DNA of 34,232 bases. Source: an uncultured Dorea sp. Its GTDB lineage: Bacteria > Bacillota > Clostridia > Lachnospirales > Lachnospiraceae. Under the pieces are notes generated by a model. It saw only the letters and a program-made list of their open reading frames with translations. It ran no database searches and had not been told where the DNA came from. The translations under genes and the position numbers were made by a program. Location of the stretch: NCBI GenBank assembly GCA_910578495.1, contig CAJTRE010000028.1, positions 1 to 34,232 on the forward strand, in the 5' to 3' direction. Below, one piece after another: positions 4,899-12,037 of this stretch; positions within the stretch are counted from its first letter, which is position 1, and every line of letters starts with the position of its first letter.

Positions 4899-7133
4899 AT
4901 GATATTTACACAATGGGAAGGATTTGCAGGAGGAAACTGGCAGGAGACGATAGATGTGCGCGATTTTATCCAGAAAAACTATACTCCGTACGATGGAAAT
5001 GAAGAATTTCTCGCGCCTGCAACCGAGAGAACGAAAAAGTTACTGCATAAATTTGAAAATCTTCTGGCTTTAGAAAGAGAGTTTAATGGAGTTTTGGATA
5101 TAGACACTCACACCGTAACGTCTCTTCTTAATTATAAGCCCGGCTACCTTGATAAAGAGGAAGAGATTATCGTAGGACTTCAGACAGACCGTCCGTTAAA
5201 GCGTGGGGTAAATCCATTCGGAGGACTTCGTATGACAAGAGATGCCTGCAGGGCGTATGGTTACGAACTGTCGGATAAGGTAGAAAGTGAGTTCCAGTAC
5301 AGAACAACGCATAACGACGGTGTTTTTCGAGTTTACAATAAAGAGACAAAGGCGGCAAGGCACTGTGGACTTATTACGGGACTTCCGGATGCTTATGGAA
5401 GAGGACGTATTATTGGTGATTACAGAAGAGCGGCTCTTTACGGAGTGGATGTTCTGATTGAAGAGAAGCAGAAAGATAAAGACCGTCTCAGTATGGAAGA
5501 TATGGATGTGGATCACATTCGTCTGTTAGAGGAATTGTATCAGCAGATTAATTTCCTCGGCAAACTAAAAGAGATGGCGTTGATGTACGGATACGACATT
5601 AGTAAACCTGCGGCGAATGCCAGAGAAGCTGTACAGTGGCTCTATTTTGCATATCTTGGTGCGATTAAGGAGCAGAACGGAGCTGCTATGAGTCTTGGAA
5701 GAACGTCCACATTTCTGGATATTTATTTTGAGAGAGACATAAAACGCGGAATTTTGACAGAATCAGAGGCGCAGGAGATTATGGATGATTTCGTCATGAA
5801 ACTTCGTATGGCGAGACATCTTCGTACACCGGAGTACAATGAATTATTTGCAGGTGATCCGATGTGGATTACAGAGGCGCTTGGCGGAATCGGAGAAGAC
5901 GGAAGAAGCATGGTGACAAAGAATACATTCCGTATGCTTCATACATTATATAATCTGAAAGCGTCCGCAGAGCCTAACCTTACGGTGCTCTGGTCGCAGA
6001 AACTGCCGGAGAATTTCAAGAGATACTGTGTCAAAGTGTCCTGTGATACAGATGCGATCCAGTATGAAAATGATGACTTGATGCGTCCGAAGTTCGGGGA
6101 TGATTATGGAATCGCATGTTGTGTATCCGCTATGAAGATTGGAAAGCAGATGCAGTTCTTCGGGGCAAGAGCGAACCTTGCCAAGTTGCTTTTGATGGCG
6201 TTAAATGGAGGAAAAGACGAGAAGCAGGGTATGCAGGCAGGCCCTGAGCATACACCTTATGAAGGAGAGTATCTGGAGTATGATAAGGTTATGGAACTTC
6301 TTAATATTTATCGTCCATGGCTTGCAAGAATGTATGCAAATACGATGAATGTGATTCATTATATGCATGACAAATATGCTTATGAGAAGACGCAGATGGC
6401 GCTCCACGATACAGATGTGCACCGCTTTATGGCATTTGGTATCGCCGGTATGAGCGTGCTTACGGATTCTTTATCTGCGATCAAGTACGCAAAAGTAAGA
6501 TGTATTCGTGATGAAGAGACAGGTCTGATCAAAGATTATGAAGTGATCGGCGAGTACCCGGCGTATGGCAATGACGATGACCGCGCGGATGATATTGCGC
6601 GCGAACAGGTAAAATTGTTTTATGAAGAATTAAAGAAACACAAATTATACAAAGACGCGGAGCCTACTCTTTCCATTTTGACCATCACATCGAATGTAGT
6701 GTATGGTAAGAAGACGGGGGCTACGCCGGATGGAAGAAAAGCGGGAGAGCCATTTGCACCGGGGGCAAATCCGATGCATGGAAGAGATAAGAACGGCGCG
6801 CTGGCCTCCTTAAATTCGGTGGCTAAATTGTCTTATGACTGTTGCAAAGACGGTATTTCCAATACATTTTCCATTGTGCCTCAGGCAGCAGGAAAGACAG
6901 AAGAAGAAAGACTGTCAAACTTAACTGCGGTATTGGATGGTTATTTTGGACAGATGGCGCATCATCTGAATGTTAATGTGTTAAACAGGGAACTTCTGAC
7001 AGACGCTTATGACAATCCAGAGAAATATCCGAATCTTACGATTCGTGTGTCCGGTTATGCTGTAAACTTTATTAAGCTTTCCAAGGAACAGCAAAAAGAG
7101 GTTATTTCAAGAACGTTCCATGACCGCATGTAG
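4899..7133 (+). CDS. pflB: Pyruvate formate-lyase (formate acetyltransferase), glycyl radical enzyme
   Basis: The enzyme converts pyruvate and CoA to acetyl-CoA and formate under anaerobic conditions. The 744-residue length fits the family. The adjacent catalytic cysteines are Cys407-Cys408 in GIACCVSAM. The glycyl radical is Gly719 in IRVSGYAVNF, 25 residues from the C-terminus, and the C-terminal end FHDRM is typical. CGLITGLPDAYGRGRIIGDY around residues 156-175 is another family block and argues for PFL rather than a diol dehydratase. AGGAGGA lies 9 bases before the ATG. The activating enzyme gene pflA, often adjacent, is absent here; a terminator follows within 60 bases. Expression is predicted to be under ZTP riboswitch control, linking formate production to one-carbon and purine demand. 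Confidence 0.97.
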   Translation: MIFTQWEGFAGGNWQETIDVRDFIQKNYTPYDGNEEFLAPATERTKKLLHKFENLLALEREFNGVLDIDTHTVTSLLNYKPGYLDKEEEIIVGLQTDRPLKRGVNPFGGLRMTRDACRAYGYELSDKVESEFQYRTTHNDGVFRVYNKETKAARHCGLITGLPDAYGRGRIIGDYRRAALYGVDVLIEEKQKDKDRLSMEDMDVDHIRLLEELYQQINFLGKLKEMALMYGYDISKPAANAREAVQWLYFAYLGAIKEQNGAAMSLGRTSTFLDIYFERDIKRGILTESEAQEIMDDFVMKLRMARHLRTPEYNELFAGDPMWITEALGGIGEDGRSMVTKNTFRMLHTLYNLKASAEPNLTVLWSQKLPENFKRYCVKVSCDTDAIQYENDDLMRPKFGDDYGIACCVSAMKIGKQMQFFGARANLAKLLLMALNGGKDEKQGMQAGPEHTPYEGEYLEYDKVMELLNIYRPWLARMYANTMNVIHYMHDKYAYEKTQMALHDTDVHRFMAFGIAGMSVLTDSLSAIKYAKVRCIRDEETGLIKDYEVIGEYPAYGNDDDRADDIAREQVKLFYEELKKHKLYKDAEPTLSILTITSNVVYGKKTGATPDGRKAGEPFAPGANPMHGRDKNGALASLNSVAKLSYDCCKDGISNTFSIVPQAAGKTEEERLSNLTAVLDGYFGQMAHHLNVNVLNRELLTDAYDNPEKYPNLTIRVSGYAVNFIKLSKEQQKEVISRTFHDRM

Positions 7134-7163
7134 ATTGCGTATTTATTATATATAGAAGATGGC

Positions 7164-7205
7164 GGGGGTTTCCGGTATGCCGGAGGGCCCCTGTTATTTT
7201 ATTTC
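7164..7205 (+). terminator. Terminator after pflB
   Basis: GGGG (7164-7167) and CCCC (7188-7191) enclose TCCGG (7171-7175), a TATG loop and CCGGA (7180-7184), with G-U pairs and one mismatch between. The T-rich tail TGTTATTTTATTT follows. Confidence 0.75.
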
Positions 7206-7327
7206 ATAGGAAATTGCGTCCTATGAAATAAAAACGCTCCGCGGGGATCGCACTGCGGCGGAAAGGAATCATGTCGCTGAAGCGACCCGCCGCAGGCGGA
7301 GAATCCTGCGGAGCAGGATTCTTTTTT
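7197..7327. repeat. Nested palindromic intergenic module ending in a terminator
   Basis: Four perfect inverted repeats lie in 131 bases. (a) TTTTATTTCATAGGA (7197-7211) pairs with 7219-7233, 15 bp. (b) CTCCGC (7237-7242) pairs with GCGGAG (7296-7301). (c) Inside it, CTGCGGCGG (7253-7261) pairs with CCGCCGCAG (7287-7295), with GTCGC-TGAA-GCGAC (7273-7286) at its tip. (d) GAATCCTGC (7301-7309) pairs with GCAGGATTC (7313-7321), followed by T6. The last is a strong intrinsic terminator for plus-strand transcription. The whole resembles a dispersed REP- or MITE-like intergenic repeat, but only one copy is in the window. Confidence 0.7.
7301..7327 (+). terminator. Strong intrinsic terminator
   Basis: A 9-bp perfect GC-containing stem (7301-7309 with 7313-7321), a 3-base loop and T6 (7322-7327). 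It insulates the SEDS gene from pflB read-through. Confidence 0.85.
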
Positions 7328-7332
7328 ATGGG

Positions 7333-7361
7333 TTGTTTTTGTTTTTGTATCTGAGTATAAT
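7333..7361 (+). promoter_or_regulatory. Sigma-A-type promoter for the SEDS gene
   Basis: TTGTTT (7333-7338), a 17-base spacer and a perfect TATAAT (7356-7361) end 25 bases before the ATG at 7386. Confidence 0.6.
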
Positions 7362-7385
7362 AGAGACGATTGGAGTGTAGATAAT

Positions 7386-8528
7386 ATGAGAAAAAATAAA
7401 AAGAGGAAAATTATCCGATATTATGATTATAGTCTGGTTGCAATCCTGATATTTTTAATCTGTTTTGGACTTGTCATGTTGTACAGTACCAGTTCATACA
7501 GCGCTCTGGAAGATTACGGAGACAGTATGCACTATTTTAAAAGACAATTGTTCTTTTGTGTGGTGGGTTTATCAGCGATGTATATTGTGTCAAAAATAGA
7601 TTATCACCGATATAAAAAGTGGGCGAAGCCGTGCTATATGTTTTCGATATTTCTGGTGTCGCTTGTACGTACTCCTCTTGGAAAGAACGTAAATGGAGCG
7701 TCCAGATGGATCAAACTTCCGTTTGAACAACAGCTTCAGCCGGCGGAGGTTGTAAAAATCGCAATCATTTTGTTTATTCCGTTTCTGCTCTGTCAGATGG
7801 GAAGAGAGGCTTACTCTCTGCATGGTATGGGGAGAGTGCTTGGGTGGGGAGGTTTTGCCGCAGCATGGGTTCTCATTCTTACAGATAACTTGAGTACGGC
7901 AGTTATTGTGTTTGGAATTACCTGTATTATGATTTTTGTGGTACATCCTAAGACAGCGCCTTTTGTAGTGATTGCGACGGGAGCCATGTCTCTTGTCATT
8001 ACAGTGGTGCTGATCATAGGAAATACGATGGCAACCAGTAAGAACTTCCGTCTCAGGAGAATTATCTCATGGCTGAATCCGGAGCAATATGCGGACAGGG
8101 GTGCTTATCAGACAGTGCAGGGCTTATATGCCATTGGTTCTGGAGGATTTTTTGGAAAAGGTCTGGGAAACAGCGCTCAGAAGATGTTGATTCCAGAGGT
8201 GCAGAACGACATGATTCTGTCAGTCATTTGTGAGGAACTTGGTATTTTTGGAGCGATTGTCGTATTTGTGCTGTTTGCCATGCTGCTTTATCGTCTGCTT
8301 TTTATTGCACAGAATGCGCCGGATCTTTATGGTTCGCTTGTGGTAAGCGGAATCTTTGGACATATTGCATTGCAGGTTATTCTGAATGTAGGAGTTGTGA
8401 CCAACACGATACCGAATACCGGAGTGACGCTTCCATTTATCAGCTATGGAGGTACGTCGATTTTGTTTTTAGCAGTGGAGATGGGAATTGCACTTGGAGT
8501 TTCCAGAAAAATTAAATTTGAAGAATAA
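7386..8528 (+). CDS. SEDS family peptidoglycan polymerase (FtsW/RodA/SpoVE), stand-alone copy
   Basis: SEDS proteins are membrane glycosyltransferases that polymerise lipid II, each working with a class B penicillin-binding protein. The 380-residue sequence is strongly hydrophobic with about ten membrane segments, beginning DYSLVAILIFLICFGLVMLYS. Family signatures are LQPAEVVKIAIILF (about 117-130), a YQTVQGLYAIGSGGFFGKGL block near 240, PEVQNDMILSVICEELG, and the C-terminal IPNTGVTLPFISYGGTSIL. It is a paralogue of the dcw-cluster copy at 18174, sharing most of these blocks. It lies outside the dcw cluster, flanked by its own promoter and a DegV gene. Whether it is RodA, FtsW or SpoVE cannot be told from the sequence alone; two copies suggest separate vegetative and sporulation, or division and elongation, roles. 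Confidence 0.92.
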   Translation: MRKNKKRKIIRYYDYSLVAILIFLICFGLVMLYSTSSYSALEDYGDSMHYFKRQLFFCVVGLSAMYIVSKIDYHRYKKWAKPCYMFSIFLVSLVRTPLGKNVNGASRWIKLPFEQQLQPAEVVKIAIILFIPFLLCQMGREAYSLHGMGRVLGWGGFAAAWVLILTDNLSTAVIVFGITCIMIFVVHPKTAPFVVIATGAMSLVITVVLIIGNTMATSKNFRLRRIISWLNPEQYADRGAYQTVQGLYAIGSGGFFGKGLGNSAQKMLIPEVQNDMILSVICEELGIFGAIVVFVLFAMLLYRLLFIAQNAPDLYGSLVVSGIFGHIALQVILNVGVVTNTIPNTGVTLPFISYGGTSILFLAVEMGIALGVSRKIKFEE

Positions 8529-8575
8529 AATACTTCCCTTTCAGATATAGATATGGTATCATATAGTAATAAACG

Positions 8576-8592
8576 TAGTATTGGATACTACA
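8576..8592. promoter_or_regulatory. Palindrome near the predicted degV transcription start
   Basis: GTAGTAT (8576-8582), TGG, ATACTAC (8586-8592) is a perfect 7-bp inverted repeat. A TATAGT -10-like hexamer lies just upstream at 8563-8568, so the palindrome would cover the start site, as an operator would. No matching regulator is encoded nearby. Confidence 0.35.
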
Positions 8593-8644
8593 TTGCGTGA
8601 GAGTAATCATCATGCCATGATACGAAGGCATGCAGGAGGGAAAT

Positions 8645-9484
8645 ATGAGTTATAAAATCGTAGTAGACAGTTGTGGAGAATTGACAGAAGAGATGAAGAA
8701 GTCCGGAATATATGAGACGGCGTCCTTGGGGATTGATGTGGAAGATTATCATATTGTGGATGATGAGACATTCGACCAAGGGAAATTTTTGAAGATTGTG
8801 GCAGAATCGACGGAATGTCCGAAGTCTTCCTGTCCGTCTCCGGAAAGATATATGGAAGCTTACTGCTGTGAGGCGGAACGGGTATATGCGGTGACGCTTT
8901 CGGCAGAACTGAGCGGTTCTTATAATAGTGCGGTGCTTGGCAAGAATTTGTATCACGAGGAACATGGAGAGAAAGATATTTATGTGTTTAATTCCAGGTC
9001 TGCGTCTGTGGGAGAGACATTGATCGCACTTAAGATTGCAGAATGTGAAGAAAAGGGAATGAATTTTCAGGATACGATTGAGGCGGTTGAGTCTTATATA
9101 GAAGGACAGAATACGTACTTTGTGCTGGAGACATTAGATACACTGAGAAAGAATGGAAGACTGACGGGACTGAAGGCGATTGTGGCAACGGCTCTTAATA
9201 TCAAGCCTGTGATGGGCGCTACTCCTCAAGGAACAATTTGCCAGCTTGGACAGGCAAGAGGTATTAAGAAGGCGCTTGTTAAAATGGTAGAGAGCGTGAT
9301 TAGTGATGTGAAAGATTCAGGCGGGAAGATTTTGGCAATTTCACATTGTAATTGTAGGGAACGAGCAGAACAGGTGAAGAACCTGCTGCTTGAAAAAGCT
9401 GCATTTAAGGACGTGCTCATACTTGATACTGCCGGGATCAGCAGTATGTATGCTTCGGATGGCGGTGTGATTGTTGTTGTATAA
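8645..9484 (+). CDS. DegV family fatty-acid-binding (FakB-like) protein
   Basis: DegV/FakB proteins bind a fatty acid and present it to a FakA-type kinase for incorporation into phospholipid. The 279-residue length is normal. Signatures are KIVVDSCGELTEE at the N-terminus, then SCPSPERYMEAY, VYAVTLSAELSGSYNSAV (lipid-contacting region), NSRSASVGETLIALKI, and ETLDTLRKNGRLTG around residues 158-171. The ATG at 8645 is chosen because AGGAGG lies directly before it; an in-frame ATG at 8630 falls before that ribosome site. No kinase gene is near. A palindrome precedes the gene and another follows it. The family call is firm; which fatty acid it binds is unknown. Confidence 0.93.
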   Translation: MSYKIVVDSCGELTEEMKKSGIYETASLGIDVEDYHIVDDETFDQGKFLKIVAESTECPKSSCPSPERYMEAYCCEAERVYAVTLSAELSGSYNSAVLGKNLYHEEHGEKDIYVFNSRSASVGETLIALKIAECEEKGMNFQDTIEAVESYIEGQNTYFVLETLDTLRKNGRLTGLKAIVATALNIKPVMGATPQGTICQLGQARGIKKALVKMVESVISDVKDSGGKILAISHCNCRERAEQVKNLLLEKAAFKDVLILDTAGISSMYASDGGVIVVV

Positions 9485-9498
9485 TCGCCGGGACTGTG

Positions 9499-9522
9499 GT
9501 ACAATAAGTCTAGTTATTGTAC
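9499..9522. repeat. 9-bp inverted repeat upstream of the small membrane protein gene
   Basis: GTACAATAA (9499-9507) pairs perfectly with TTATTGTAC (9514-9522) around GTCTAG. No T-run follows, so it is not a standard terminator. It lies 2 bases before AAGGAG and contains TACAAT, so it could be an operator over a -10 element. Confidence 0.5.
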
Positions 9523-9541
9523 AGAAGGAGTCAAGGATAAG

Positions 9542-9802
9542 ATGAGTCAGGCAAAAGTAGACAGATATAAAGAAGAAAAAGCAAACCGTAAAAAGACTAT
9601 GAAGCGTGAGAAGGTTGGTAATGGCATCCGGAAATTTCTTGTGGGAGTTGTGGGACTGCTGCTGATTGGATGGATTGGATACTCTGCTTACGATACTTAT
9701 GATGCGGGAAAAGAAAAAGAAGAAGTAGAGATAGACTATAGCGCCTTTGAAGATCTTCAGAAAGAGCTTGATAACGCAGCAAAAGAAACAAAAGCTGAAT
9801 AA
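9542..9802 (+). CDS. Small single-pass membrane protein of unknown function
   Basis: The 86-residue product has a basic N-terminus (about residues 5-30, rich in Lys and Arg), one membrane segment at about 31-48 (FLVGVVGLLLIGWIGYSAY) and an acidic tail (KEKEEVEIDYSAFEDLQKEL). The positive-inside rule predicts a cytoplasmic N-terminus and an external acidic tail. I do not recognise a named family. It lies between the DegV gene and the dcw cluster, is preceded by AAGGA at 3-4 bases from the ATG, and is followed by a strong terminator. It is therefore a separate small unit or the end of the degV transcript. The codon pattern and layout support a real gene. Confidence 0.75.
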   Translation: MSQAKVDRYKEEKANRKKTMKREKVGNGIRKFLVGVVGLLLIGWIGYSAYDTYDAGKEKEEVEIDYSAFEDLQKELDNAAKETKAE

Positions 9803-9823
9803 TAAAATAAGAAAGTATACCCT

Positions 9824-9852
9824 AAAAAGAACAGATTTTTCTGTTCTTTTTT
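9824..9852 (+). terminator. Intrinsic terminator before the dcw cluster
   Basis: AAAAAGAACAG (9824-9834) pairs with CTGTTCTTTTT (9841-9851) around ATTTTT and ends in T6. The next 130 bases, to about 9986, hold no gene or structure that I can identify. Confidence 0.85.
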
Positions 9853-9986
9853 AGTTTGCGCAATCAAAAAGTCAGTATTCAGCCATATGCTGATAATATC
9901 ATACAGTCTGTTGCAAGCAAGCTTTCATATCCTGTCTGCTATATCAGTGCATGGTTGAATAGTGACAATAAAATATAAAAAAGGGG

Positions 9987-10015
9987 TTGAAATAGTACCT
10001 AAAGTGGTTTACAAT
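9987..10015 (+). promoter_or_regulatory. Sigma-A-type promoter of the dcw operon
   Basis: TTGAAA (9987-9992), a 17-base spacer and TACAAT (10010-10015) make a near-consensus promoter. Its -10 element lies inside the first two MraZ-type repeats. Confidence 0.8.
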
Positions 10016-10070
10016 GGTTTCAAGTGGTAGAGAGTGGTGAAAAGTGGTTTGAAGTGGTGAATAAGTGGAG
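10001..10070 (+). promoter_or_regulatory. MraZ operator: seven 10-bp direct repeats
   Basis: Seven consecutive 10-base units from 10001 share the core AGTGGT: AAAGTGGTTT, ACAATGGTTT, CAAGTGGTAG, AGAGTGGTGA, AAAGTGGTTT, GAAGTGGTGA, ATAAGTGGAG. The last is shifted by one base. MraZ is known to bind arrays of short GTGG-type repeats upstream of its own gene. The array covers the -10 element and the start region, so binding should repress transcription. Ten-base spacing places every core on the same DNA face. Confidence 0.88.
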
Positions 10071-10097
10071 AATCACTTCGAAAGAGGGTGAGTTCTA

Positions 10098-10538
10098 ATG
10101 TTGAAGGGAGAATACAGTCATAATATTGACGCCAAAGGAAGACTTATCATTCCGGCAAAGTTTCGTGACGATTTAGGGGAGCATTTCGTCATAACAAAAG
10201 GAATGGAGAATTGCCTTTATGTATACCCGGAAGCAGAATGGACCGCCTTTGAAGAGGAATTGAACGCTTTACCAACGACCACAGACAAAAAAGCCCGTGC
10301 TTTTGCATATTTTTTTCAGGGAAGTGCAACTGACGGCGATCTTGACAAACAAGGCAGAACCCTTATTCCTTCCGGCTTAAGGAAGCATGCTCGGTTAGAT
10401 AAAGAGGTGGTGTTTATCGGGATGGGGAAGCGTGCCGAGATTTGGGACAAGGCAAGATGGGATGAAAAGAATGCTGAAGTGGAACTTAACATTGAAGATA
10501 TTGCGTCTGATATGGAAGCGAACGGATTCAGTATCTAG
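10098..10538 (+). CDS. mraZ: Transcriptional regulator MraZ
   Basis: MraZ is a DNA-binding regulator of the division and cell-wall cluster that represses its own operon. The 146-residue length is standard. It contains two AbrB-like halves: GEYSHNIDAKGRLIIPAKFRDDL (split here at residues 4-26) and a second copy beginning around residue 80, DGDLDKQGRTLIPSGLRKHA. The ATG at 10098 has GAGGGTGAG upstream. It is the first gene of the cluster and lies 28 bases after the seven-repeat operator, giving a direct autoregulation loop. The next gene, rsmH, follows after 11 bases. Confidence 0.97.
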   Translation: MLKGEYSHNIDAKGRLIIPAKFRDDLGEHFVITKGMENCLYVYPEAEWTAFEEELNALPTTTDKKARAFAYFFQGSATDGDLDKQGRTLIPSGLRKHARLDKEVVFIGMGKRAEIWDKARWDEKNAEVELNIEDIASDMEANGFSI

Positions 10539-10549
10539 AGGGAGAAGAT

Positions 10550-11485
10550 ATGGAATTCGTACACAAATCAGTATTACTTAACGAAACGATTGATGGATTA
10601 AACATTAAGCCGGACGGCATCTATGTGGATGGAACGCTCGGTGGAGGCGGACATGCTTACGAAGTGTGCAGGCGCCTCGGAGACAAAGGGAGTATTATAG
10701 GAATAGACCAGGACGCCGCGGCGATTGAGGCTGCCGGCATCCGCTTAAAAGACTTCGGGGAGAAGGTCACGATAGTCAGGAGTAACTATTGTGATATGAA
10801 GTCGCAGCTCCATAAACTAGGTATTGACAAGGTTGATGGGATCGTACTTGATTTGGGCGTATCTTCTTATCAGTTAGATACGGCAGAACGTGGATTCTCC
10901 TATCGCGAAGATGCGCCTCTGGATATGCGAATGGATACACGTCAGAAGATGACGGCCAGAGACATCGTCAATGACTACGAAGAAATGGAACTTTATCGTG
11001 TGATCAGAGACTACGGGGAGGATAAGTTTGCGAAGAATATTGCCAAACATATCGTAGCCGCACGCGGTAAGAAGCCCATTGAGAGAACGGGAGAACTAAC
11101 GGAGATTATCCGGGCGTCTATCCCGATGAAGTATCAGAAGAAATCTGGACATCCTGCAAAAAGGACGTTTCAGGCTATTCGTATTGAACTGAACAGAGAG
11201 CTTGACGTGTTGAAAAGTTCTCTGGACGATATGATCGAACTTTTGAATCCGGAAGGAAGACTGTGTATTATCACCTTTCATTCTCTGGAAGATCGAATCG
11301 TCAAAAGTACATTTCGCAAAAATGAAAGTCCATGCACATGTCCGAGCGATTTTCCGGTGTGTGTGTGCGGAAATGTATCAAAGGGGAGTATTGTTACTAA
11401 AAAGCCGATTCTTCCAAGTGCGGAGGAGATGGAATATAACAGCCGCGCCAAAAGTGCAAAACTTCGTATATTTGAACGAAGATAG
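10550..11485 (+). CDS. rsmH: 16S rRNA (cytosine1402-N4)-methyltransferase RsmH
   Basis: RsmH (MraW) uses S-adenosylmethionine to methylate N4 of C1402 in the ribosomal P site. The 311-residue protein begins MEFVHKSVLLNETIDGL. It has the SAM-binding loop YVDGTLGGGGHA (about residues 25-36), then GIDQDAAAIEAA, the signature GIVLDLGVSSYQLD, and RGFSYREDAPLDMRMD. The C-terminus has ITFHSLEDRIVKSTF and RAKSAKLRIFER. All expected blocks are present and undamaged. It follows mraZ by 11 bases with a GGGAGAAG ribosome site, the conserved order in Firmicutes. Confidence 0.97.
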   Translation: MEFVHKSVLLNETIDGLNIKPDGIYVDGTLGGGGHAYEVCRRLGDKGSIIGIDQDAAAIEAAGIRLKDFGEKVTIVRSNYCDMKSQLHKLGIDKVDGIVLDLGVSSYQLDTAERGFSYREDAPLDMRMDTRQKMTARDIVNDYEEMELYRVIRDYGEDKFAKNIAKHIVAARGKKPIERTGELTEIIRASIPMKYQKKSGHPAKRTFQAIRIELNRELDVLKSSLDDMIELLNPEGRLCIITFHSLEDRIVKSTFRKNESPCTCPSDFPVCVCGNVSKGSIVTKKPILPSAEEMEYNSRAKSAKLRIFERR

Positions 11486-11529
11486 TGTGGCATAACAGCA
11501 GGGGCATATGACAGAAAGGGGGCATATCT

Positions 11530-12027
11530 ATGGCAGCAAGGCAGACGGTAAGAAGGCATCAGGAGTATGTTTATGGTAATGTTGTGACGAAACCACAATA
11601 TGAACCGAGACAGACAGAAGAACCAAGAAGACCGAGAAAAGTCAGCCGTCAGGTACGAAAAAACCGTAGACAGGCCATGCATATGAGCCCGGGATATGTA
11701 ATCTTTTTAACAATAGCGGCAATCAGCGCACTGCTGATTTGTGTACACTATGTCAACTTGCAGGCGACAGTTGCGGAGCGATCCAGAAAGATTACTGCTA
11801 TGCAGGAAGAACTTGCGAATATGAGAGAAGAGAATACGACAAGATATAATGCGGCAACAGATCATGTGAGTCTGGAGGAAATCCGAAAAACTGCTAAAGA
11901 GAAGCTTGGAATGGTATATGCTTCTGAGTCACAGGTGATTGAATATAACAAAGCATCAGCAGATTATGTCAAACAGTATGAGAAGATTCCGGAAGAAGGA
12001 GTACTGGCCGAATCTGATAAAAAATAA
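11530..12027 (+). CDS. ftsL: Cell division protein FtsL-like (bitopic septum protein)
   Basis: The 165-residue protein has a basic cytoplasmic N-terminus of about 55 residues (RRPRKVSRQVRKNRRQA), one membrane segment at about 57-78 (GYVIFLTIAAISALLICVHYV) and a heptad-like coiled coil from about 80 to 105 (LQATVAERSRKITAMQEELA). It ends with a segment typical of FtsL/DivIC (LEEIRKTAKEKLGMVYASES). FtsL joins DivIC and DivIB at the septum to activate the SEDS-PBP pair. Sequence conservation in this family is low, so the call rests on topology and on the position between rsmH and a class B PBP. GAAAGGGGG lies upstream of the ATG. The next gene starts 10 bases after its stop. Confidence 0.85.
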   Translation: MAARQTVRRHQEYVYGNVVTKPQYEPRQTEEPRRPRKVSRQVRKNRRQAMHMSPGYVIFLTIAAISALLICVHYVNLQATVAERSRKITAMQEELANMREENTTRYNAATDHVSLEEIRKTAKEKLGMVYASESQVIEYNKASADYVKQYEKIPEEGVLAESDKK

Positions 12028-12037
12028 AGGTGAGAAG

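Noticed and set aside
10001..10070. Short tandem repeats as a CRISPR-like array
   Set aside because: Units are 10 bases with no spacers, and lie over the mraZ promoter; they fit MraZ binding sites.
11939..12037. Upstream in-frame extension of the first PBP
   Set aside because: It overlaps ftsL in another frame and lacks a ribosome site; the ATG at 12038 has one.
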